This document shows, in pieces, positions 1-4,160 of a DNA stretch of 7,431 nt. The first letter of the stretch is position 1. Each line of letters opens with the position of its first letter. The notes below the pieces were generated by a model, which ran no database searches, had not been told where the DNA came from, and saw only the letters and a program-made list of their open reading frames with translations. The position numbers were made by a program, and so were the translations under genes. Source of the stretch: Actinomycetota bacterium (GTDB lineage Bacteria; Actinomycetota; Thermoleophilia; Solirubrobacterales; Solirubrobacteraceae); NCBI GenBank assembly GCA_009699565.1, contig WLNX01000088.1:1-7431 (forward strand), given 5' to 3'.

Positions 1-149
1 GTCCAACTCACTCACGCCATCGGCGGTGTATTTCTGTGGCACTTTCCCGCGGGTTTCCCCGGGTCGGCTTCCCGACCACCGTGCCCTGCGATGTCCGGAC
101 TTTCCTCGAAGGGTTTTCTCTCCCCCCGCGACTGTCTGGCGTACGCGGA
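1..149 (-). ncRNA. rnpB: RNase P RNA (5' portion, cut by window edge)
   Basis: This is the catalytic RNA of RNase P, which removes 5' leaders from pre-tRNAs. On the minus strand the 5' strand of the P4 core reads GAGGAAAGTCCGGAC (revcomp of 93-107). Upstream of it is CAGACAGTCG, as at the start of bacterial type A RNase P RNA (P1/P2, around 129-138). Further on come GGGAAACCC and the conserved stretch AGAAATACACCGCCGATGG (within 17-37). Order and spacing match known bacterial rnpB. The P3 element between P2 and P4 is short (about 20 nt) and can fold as GGGGGG/CCCTTC around an AGAGAAAA loop. Only about the first 150 of a usual 350-450 nt are present; the 3' half lies left of the window. The 5' end is estimated from the expected length of P1 and could be several nt off. 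All open reading frames across it are spurious. Confidence 0.93.
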
Positions 150-151
150 TC

Positions 152-157
152 AGGTTA
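152..157 (-). promoter_or_regulatory. Possible -10 element for rnpB
   Basis: TAACCT on the minus strand has the three most conserved -10 positions (TAnnnT) and would place the transcription start about 6-7 nt downstream, near the estimated rnpB 5' end. No convincing -35 lies 16-19 nt upstream, where the sequence is inside the end of the zinc-ribbon gene. If this element is not functional, rnpB would have to be processed from a longer lexA transcript. Confidence 0.28.
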
Positions 158-166
158 GCGCGCCGG

Positions 167-409
167 TCAGCCCAAGATCGAGCGGCAGCTGTCACATTTT
201 CCGGCCACCGGACGCGGCCCAGTCCGGACGCGCGGCATCATTGCCGCGCCGCAGACCGGGCACGCGACCGAATGGTCGGCATGAAGGCCCTCCCATACGC
301 CGACGATCAGATCGTCGAGCGTGAGCCCTCGAGCGCCTTGGCCGACGGTGCGACATCCGTCGGCCGGCTGGCGCTCCCTGCGAAGCGGCTTGAGCGTGGT
401 CGCGCTCAT
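167..409 (-). CDS. Small zinc-ribbon protein, translationally coupled to lexA
   Basis: This is an 80-residue protein of unknown function. Its second half has two CxxC knuckles, CPVC (C50, C53) and CDSC (C72, C75), about 18 residues apart. That is the layout of a single structural zinc ribbon. Residues 1-20 are basic, and residues 30-46 (starting LTLDDLIVGVWEGL) could form a helix. No membrane segment or signal peptide is visible. Three things argue it is real: its ATG overlaps the lexA stop as ATGA; a GGAG ribosome site lies 6 nt upstream (416-419); and the paired cysteines are regularly arranged. The overlap implies translation coupled to lexA, and therefore SOS induction through the SOS box upstream. 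Nucleic-acid or protein binding is plausible for zinc ribbons but nothing here specifies the partner. I do not recognise a named family. Confidence 0.8.
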   Translation of the reverse strand: MSATTLKPLRRERQPADGCRTVGQGARGLTLDDLIVGVWEGLHADHSVACPVCGAAMMPRVRTGPRPVAGKCDSCRSILG

Positions 410-1044
410 CGCACACTCCGAAAGAGTCCAACGACCCGCCCAAGGACCTGAACGTCCTTGGTGAGGATCGGTTGCATCGTGGAGTTCTCGGGCTGGAGGC
501 GAATGTGGTCGCTCTCCCGGAAGAAGCGCTTGACGGTTGCTTCGTCGTCGCCGACCATTGCGACGACGATCTCGCCGTCGCTGGCGTCCTCCTGCGGGCG
601 GACGACAACGAAGTCGCCCTCAAGAATGCCGGCGTCGATCATCGACTGGCCCTGCACTCTCAAAACGTACTCGCCGTCCTCGCCACCGGCCGCGGCCGGA
701 ACTTGGACGTACTCCTCGATGTTCTCCTCCGCAAGAATCGGCGCGCCGGCGGCAACCGCACCTACGAGCGGCAACCCGCGCGGGGCAACCTTGTCCAGCG
801 CACCCTGAACTGCTGCACCGGCACCCCGAGTGGCCCTGTCGAGCAGTTCCATCGCTCGCGGCTTGGTCGGGTCACGGCGCAGGACGCCGAGCTTCTCAAG
901 GTTTGAAAGATGGGCGTGGACGGTTGATGACGAGGCGAGACCGACGGCCTTGCCGATGTCGCGAACGGTCGGCGGATAGCCGTTGAGATCGGAGTAGCTC
1001 TTGATGAAGTCGGTGATCTCTTGCTGGCGTTTGGTCAGGTCCAC
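406..1044 (-). CDS. lexA: LexA repressor, SOS regulator
   Basis: LexA represses SOS genes as a dimer and cleaves itself when activated RecA forms on damaged DNA. The 212-residue protein has an N-terminal winged helix-turn-helix (about 1-65, recognition helix region 37-50 with SSSTVHAHL). A linker follows, then the S24-type peptidase domain. The cleavage bond is Ala99-Gly100 (VAAGAPILAEE). The catalytic serine is S134 (GQSMIDAG) and the general-base lysine is K172 (ATVKRFF). These correspond to Ala84-Gly85, Ser119 and Lys156 of E. coli LexA. The start is GTG, with GAGGA 5 nt upstream (1050-1054). Length and motifs are normal. The stop TGA overlaps the ATG of the zinc-ribbon gene. A perfect SOS box 25 nt upstream indicates autorepression. 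Confidence 0.97.
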   Translation of the reverse strand: MDLTKRQQEITDFIKSYSDLNGYPPTVRDIGKAVGLASSSTVHAHLSNLEKLGVLRRDPTKPRAMELLDRATRGAGAAVQGALDKVAPRGLPLVGAVAAGAPILAEENIEEYVQVPAAAGGEDGEYVLRVQGQSMIDAGILEGDFVVVRPQEDASDGEIVVAMVGDDEATVKRFFRESDHIRLQPENSTMQPILTKDVQVLGRVVGLFRSVR

Positions 1045-1069
1045 TGTGTTCCTCGCTTTGGCTGGCTAT

Positions 1070-1083
1070 CGAACATGTGTTCG
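1070..1083 (-). promoter_or_regulatory. SOS box (LexA operator) of lexA
   Basis: CGAACATGTGTTCG is an uninterrupted match to the Gram-positive/actinobacterial LexA operator (CGAAC, four bases, GTTCG). It lies 25 nt upstream of the lexA GTG and just downstream of a candidate -10, so bound LexA would cover the transcription start. It is also within 140 nt of the divergent tRNA-Leu gene, but too far from that promoter to act as a simple roadblock. Confidence 0.93.
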
Positions 1084-1085
1084 TA

Positions 1086-1091
1086 ACAGTA
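1086..1091 (-). promoter_or_regulatory. Candidate -10 element of lexA
   Basis: TACTGT on the minus strand fits TAnnnT and sits immediately upstream of the SOS box, putting the start site within the operator. The -35 region at 17 nt spacing (GCAGTT, 1109-1114) is weak. The assignment rests mainly on position. Confidence 0.35.
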
Positions 1092-1178
1092 GCGCGCTTT
1101 CTGGACGGAACTGCAGATCGCGCGGAAACGGCGTATTCATCGGCCTCTGGCGGTATCCCGCCGCTACCGCGCCGGTGC

Positions 1179-1184
1179 TATCCT
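1179..1184 (+). promoter_or_regulatory. Extended -10 promoter for tRNA-Leu
   Basis: TATCCT is preceded by TG at the extended -10 spacing (TGCTATCCT, from 1176). Transcription would begin near 1190, leaving a leader of about 25 nt for RNase P to remove before the mature tRNA at 1217. No clear -35 is seen, as is common for extended -10 promoters. Confidence 0.45.
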
Positions 1185-1216
1185 CGCGCTTCCCGCGAAG
1201 CTTGCGGACCCCACCC

Positions 1217-1300
1217 GCGCCGGTGGCGGAATTGGTAGACGCGCCAGCTTGAGGGGCTGGTGGGCTTTTGCTCGTGGAGGTTCGAGTCCTCTCCGGCGCA
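1217..1300 (+). tRNA. tRNA-Leu, anticodon GAG
   Basis: This is a class II tRNA that folds completely. The acceptor stem GCGCCGG (1217-1223) pairs with CCGGCGC (1293-1299), with discriminator A1300. The D arm is GCGGAATTGGTAGACGC. The anticodon stem CCAGC/GCTGG (1244-1248, 1256-1260) encloses the loop TTGAGGG, giving anticodon GAG at 1251-1253. The long variable arm has a GGGC-TTTT-GCTC hairpin (about 1262-1273). The T arm GGAGG-TTCGAGT-CCTCT spans 1276-1292. The long variable arm, the A discriminator and close similarity to E. coli tRNA-Leu in the D-arm region identify leucine. It should read CUC and CUU codons. CCA is not encoded (TCC follows), so it must be added by the CCA-adding enzyme. 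Confidence 0.98.
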
Positions 1301-1307
1301 TCCATCT

Positions 1308-1337
1308 GACGCCCCGCCAATGCGGGGCGTCTCTCGT
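1308..1337 (+). terminator. Intrinsic terminator after tRNA-Leu
   Basis: A perfect 10-bp GC-rich stem, GACGCCCCGC (1308-1317) with GCGGGGCGTC (1322-1331), has the tetraloop CAAT. TCTCGTT follows, a short and imperfect T tract. The stem is strong but the T run is poor, so some readthrough into the downstream dehydrogenase gene is possible. Confidence 0.8.
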
Positions 1338-1372
1338 TGCGGCGCGGTCGCGAAGTCTGCGACGATCGATCG

Positions 1373-2374
1373 ATGGACTTCGACTTCACCTGGCGCGACG
1401 GCGAACGGACGATCCGCTTTGCACGCGGCGCGATGATCGAAGCTCCGCGACTGATCGGAGCCGGCTTCACGCTCGTGACGACGGCGCGGGCAAGGGCTGA
1501 CCATCCGAACCTGGAGCTTGGCGCCGAGCAGGTCATAGAGGTCGGCCCCGGCTTCGTCGACGAGATCGCCGGCGAGATCTTGGCCCGCGGCCCTCTGAGC
1601 ACTCGGATCGTCGCGCTTGGCGGCGGCCGCGTGATCGACACCGCGAAAGCGCTCGGCGCGGCGGCGTCACAACCGACGCTGGTGGCCGCGATCCCGACGA
1701 CGCTCAGCGCCGCAGAGATGACGTGGGTTCACCGCCAGGCGGCTGGCGCGCCGGCGGGGAGCGGCACGATGCGCCCGCAGCTGGTGATCAACGACCCGGT
1801 CGTCAGCGCGTCACAGCCGATGCCGGATCTTGCGGCGAGCGCTGCCAACGCGCTGGCCCATGCGATTGAGGGCGCCGTCACCGGCGTCGCCAGCCCGGTG
1901 CCGACGATGGCCGCGATCCGCGCAGCAGTGCTGCTGGCGGAGGGGCTGCCGGAGGAGGGCGAGCCGCTGATCGACCAGCTCGCACTGGGTGCGCTCCTTT
2001 CCGGATACGCGATCGACGCAAACTGGTACGGAATCCACCACGTGATGAGCCAGACGCTGGTTCGCAACGCAGGAATCAGCCACGGCGATGCAAACGCGGC
2101 GATGCTGCCGGTGACCAGCGCAGCGCTGCGCGAAAGGCGCGTCGAAGAGATCGCCGCGATCGACGCGGCGACAGGAGTGCCGGTGGAAGAGCTGGCGCTC
2201 CGCTTTGCCCGCCGCGCCGAGGCGACTTCACTGAGCGAGCTTGGAGTCGACGAAGCGCTCCTGCCGCAGCTTGCCGAGCTGGCAAGCCAGCGCAGCGAGC
2301 TTGCGCTTACGCCGCCGCCGGCGGGAGCCGACGAGCTGCTGGATCTGTACCGCGCTGCCTGGAGCGGCGTCTAG
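1373..2374 (+). CDS. Iron-type alcohol dehydrogenase fold protein, maleylacetate reductase-like
   Basis: This 333-residue protein has the fold of the group III (iron-containing) alcohol dehydrogenase family, an NAD(P)-dependent oxidoreductase group that includes maleylacetate reductases. Cofactor-loop motif ALGGGRVIDTAKA (81-93) matches GGGSxxDxAK. IPTTLSAAEMT (107-117) matches IPTTAGTGSE. NALAHAIEG (159-167) and ISHGDANA (235-242) match the two conserved regions around the active site. Of the usual Asp-His-His-His metal set, Asp is Asn159, H163 is kept, the third ligand region reads IHHVMSQTL with Gln227 where His is expected, and H237 is kept. Asn at the first position is typical of maleylacetate reductases, as I recall them. 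Length is somewhat below the family norm of 350-390. The ATG at 1373 is preferred over an in-frame TTG at 1337, which lies in the terminator tail. No Shine-Dalgarno is visible. Substrate unknown; confidence is for the family. Confidence 0.85.
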   Translation: MDFDFTWRDGERTIRFARGAMIEAPRLIGAGFTLVTTARARADHPNLELGAEQVIEVGPGFVDEIAGEILARGPLSTRIVALGGGRVIDTAKALGAAASQPTLVAAIPTTLSAAEMTWVHRQAAGAPAGSGTMRPQLVINDPVVSASQPMPDLAASAANALAHAIEGAVTGVASPVPTMAAIRAAVLLAEGLPEEGEPLIDQLALGALLSGYAIDANWYGIHHVMSQTLVRNAGISHGDANAAMLPVTSAALRERRVEEIAAIDAATGVPVEELALRFARRAEATSLSELGVDEALLPQLAELASQRSELALTPPPAGADELLDLYRAAWSGV

Positions 2375-3540
2375 GGAGTCGCTTTGCGGTACGGCGCGTA
2401 GAGCGACGTGCGGCCGACGGTTCCGACGGTGCGGTTCCACGAGGCCTTGAACTCCGATGCCGGCTGCAACCCGCGGTCGAGCGCGCGGCCAACTGGAACG
2501 ACAGTGAAGTCGGGGTGGCGCACATAGGTCGGCACGTAGTCAACGCGGCGCACGCGCGACTTGCCGTCGGGTTCAACGCGGATCCGCAGCAGCGCCAGAT
2601 AGCCGTCCTGCGTGGCCGCAAGCAACCCTGCGGATGGGGTCTGATTAGAGAGGGTGTTGCCTTCGCCGAAGACGACGAGCTTGTTGTTGATCTTGCGAAT
2701 CGGCTGAACGACATGGACGTGCTGGCCGATGACTGCCGTGACGAGGCTGTACTTGGTGAGCGCGCGCGCCAACTTCATCTGGACAGCCGACGGTGTGTGG
2801 ACATATTCGTCGCCAGCGTGGAGGTTGACGATCACAACCTCAGCGCCTTGGGCACGGGCGCGCTTCGCGTCGCCAAGAATCTTCTTTGAACTGGCCCAGT
2901 TGACCGACCAAGGGTGCGGCATTGCCTGACCGTTTGAAACCGCCGTGTAGGCGAGGTAGGCAACCTTCACACCCTTGGCCTCCAGCATCGTGATCTTGCG
3001 GGAGGCCGCAGCCGAGTTGAACGAGCCGGTGTGCTTAACCTTGTTGCGGCTGAGCGCATAGCCGGTCTGATCGATCCCGTACTGACCCATGTCGAGGCTG
3101 TGGTTAGAGGCCGTGTCGCAGGCGTCGTAGCCGGTCGACTTGATCGCCTTGGCAAGCGAGGTCGGCGTGTTGAAGACCGGATAGCCCTTCGGCGGCTTAG
3201 GCGTCATCGGAGTCTCCACATGGCACAGCGCCAGATCGGAGCCCTCCACATAGGGCTTGATCATCTTCAACATCGGCGCAAAGTTGTAGCCGCTGCCGCC
3301 TGCAAGCTGCTTGGCCCGCAGCCAGACCGGAGAGTGGATCAGGAAGTCGCCGTTCGCTTCGATCGTCAGGTCAACCGGAGCGTCGGCTGCCGGGGCCGTT
3401 GTCGTCGCGGCGACGGCGGCCACCGGTTCAGGGGTGGCCGAGGAGGCGACGCCTACGCCGCTGCCGCAGCCACTCGAGATGGCTGCCGCGCCGGCGCAAC
3501 AAAGCAGCAGGCACGACGACTTGAGGACTGGCAATCCCAC
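2371..3540 (-). CDS. CapA-family (poly-gamma-glutamate capsule type) exported metallophosphoesterase-fold protein
   Basis: CapA/PgsA-family proteins have a calcineurin-like fold. Some take part in poly-gamma-glutamate capsule formation, but many have other or unknown roles. Conserved blocks appear in order: NGDFLIHSP (63-71, metal-binding GD), HVETPMTP (107-114, compare NLEtP), ASNHSLDMGQYG (144-155, the NNHxxDxG block, here SNH), NLHAGDEYVHTP (239-250, compare HWGxEY), IGQHVHVVQP (271-280, compare GHHPHVxQ) and FGEGN (291-295, compare YSLGN). The N terminus has a short hydrophobic stretch (9-21) ending SSGC25, a weak but plausible lipobox, then an Ala/Thr/Pro-rich linker (27-55) typical of surface-anchored proteins. 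The start is GTG with no clear ribosome site, 39 nt after the secG stop. It is the last gene of the ccm-secG run. Its stop shares CTAG with the convergent dehydrogenase. The substrate cannot be read from the sequence. Confidence 0.87.
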   Translation of the reverse strand: MGLPVLKSSCLLLCCAGAAAISSGCGSGVGVASSATPEPVAAVAATTTAPAADAPVDLTIEANGDFLIHSPVWLRAKQLAGGSGYNFAPMLKMIKPYVEGSDLALCHVETPMTPKPPKGYPVFNTPTSLAKAIKSTGYDACDTASNHSLDMGQYGIDQTGYALSRNKVKHTGSFNSAAASRKITMLEAKGVKVAYLAYTAVSNGQAMPHPWSVNWASSKKILGDAKRARAQGAEVVIVNLHAGDEYVHTPSAVQMKLARALTKYSLVTAVIGQHVHVVQPIRKINNKLVVFGEGNTLSNQTPSAGLLAATQDGYLALLRIRVEPDGKSRVRRVDYVPTYVRHPDFTVVPVGRALDRGLQPASEFKASWNRTVGTVGRTSLYAPYRKATP

Positions 3541-3579
3541 GCGCGAAGTATTGCGCAGAGGACGGCGGCGTTGAGCCGC

Positions 3580-3807
3580 TTAGCCGACCTTGACGAGCGC
3601 GATGATCGCCAGTACCCAGGCGATAGTCAGCCCGACGGTCCAGCGGTTCAGGTTGCGCTCAACCAGCGAACCGCCACCAAGCGAACCTTCACCGGTTCCA
3701 ACCCCAAAGGCACCGGAGAGTCCGGCGTCTTTGCCCGAGTGCATCAGGATCAGGAAGATCACGACGACCGAGAGGACTGCGACCGCTGCTGTAAGGAACT
3801 GTGTCAT
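3580..3807 (-). CDS. secG: Preprotein translocase subunit SecG
   Basis: SecG is the small third subunit of the SecYEG channel and assists SecA-driven export. The 75-residue protein has two hydrophobic helices (about 3-22 and 55-72). Between them is the diagnostic loop: LMHSGKDAGLSGAFG (21-35), a Gly/Ser-rich stretch with GSLGGGSLVERNLNR (41-55), as in SecG proteins with HRGxGGGLS and a final V-E-x-N-L-x-R. The frame stays open to an upstream start at 3933, but residues before the ATG at 3807 are low-complexity Arg/Ala and overlap the previous gene, so ATG 3807 is chosen. It begins 11 nt after the upstream stop without a clear Shine-Dalgarno, which suggests coupled translation. SecG is more often next to glycolytic genes such as tpiA; here it sits in a cytochrome maturation run. 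Confidence 0.93.
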   Translation of the reverse strand: MTQFLTAAVAVLSVVVIFLILMHSGKDAGLSGAFGVGTGEGSLGGGSLVERNLNRWTVGLTIAWVLAIIALVKVG

Positions 3808-3818
3808 CGCAGGCGATC

Positions 3819-4142
3819 TTAGCGGCCGATGGGCTCCGCTGCGCCCTCTTGCGGCTCGGGCGGCACCAGCTGATCGAGCTCGTTGAGCAGTTCGACCGCC
3901 TCCGCTCGCAGTTCGCGGTCGAGACCGCGCCACTCCTCGTCTGAAAGCTTGCCTGTGCGCTGGTCCATTTCGAGGTCGCGAATCTGGCGGTACTTCGCGT
4001 CGCGCGCGGCACGCAGGTCGGCGATCCGGCCCTCGTCGCGGCGGTCGGCCTCGTCTGCGACGCTCGAGCGGAGCGGCTGGCCGACAAACCAGACCACAAC
4101 CAGCAGGATGGCAATGACGATTAGCGGCGAGAGGATGGTCAC
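3819..4142 (-). CDS. Small CcmI-like cytochrome c biogenesis membrane protein
   Basis: This is a 107-residue protein with one N-terminal membrane helix (about 4-20). A charged helix follows, probably coiled coil (about 28-95), with a proline- and acid-rich tail. The segment around 47-90, including RQIRDLEMDQRTGKLSDEE (52-70), resembles the N-terminal membrane/coiled-coil domain of CcmI (CycH). There the pattern is L-x-E-L-E-x-D, then G-K-L-(S/T)-x-E-(E/D)-(Y/W), then alternating Leu and Glu. CcmI brings apocytochrome c to the heme lyase through CcmH and CcmF. The tetratricopeptide domain of full CcmI is absent, as is any LRCxxC motif of CcmH. The start is GTG, 18 nt after the ccmF stop; a nearby ATG (4145-4147) is out of frame and meets a stop at once. 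The family assignment is an inference from pattern and context. Confidence 0.72.
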   Translation of the reverse strand: MTILSPLIVIAILLVVVWFVGQPLRSSVADEADRRDEGRIADLRAARDAKYRQIRDLEMDQRTGKLSDEEWRGLDRELRAEAVELLNELDQLVPPEPQEGAAEPIGR

Positions 4143-4160
4143 GGCATTCAGCTTACGCCG

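Noticed and set aside
26..451. Long plus-strand reading frames across 26-451 and 91-324
   Set aside because: They run antisense across rnpB and the zinc-ribbon gene, are Arg/Pro-rich low-complexity protein typical of GC-rich shadow frames, and show no motif.
472..986. Three overlapping plus-strand frames opposite lexA
   Set aside because: They lie fully antisense to a clear lexA, and their composition is that of a reverse-strand shadow.
1337..1372. Upstream TTG start for the dehydrogenase
   Set aside because: It begins in the T-rich tail of the tRNA terminator and adds an Arg-rich stretch unlike the family; ATG 1373 is better.
1066..1641. A 191-residue minus-strand frame across the tRNA and the dehydrogenase start
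   Set aside because: It crosses the tRNA, the terminator and the lexA promoter, so it cannot be a real gene.
3031..3822. A 263-residue plus-strand frame opposite capA and secG
   Set aside because: It is rich in Arg, Asp and His and has no recognisable domain. Both genes on the opposite strand have strong family motifs, so this is a shadow frame.
3808..3933. Longer start for SecG at 3933
   Set aside because: It would add 42 low-complexity residues overlapping the CcmI-like gene; SecG proteins begin just before the first membrane helix, as with ATG 3807.
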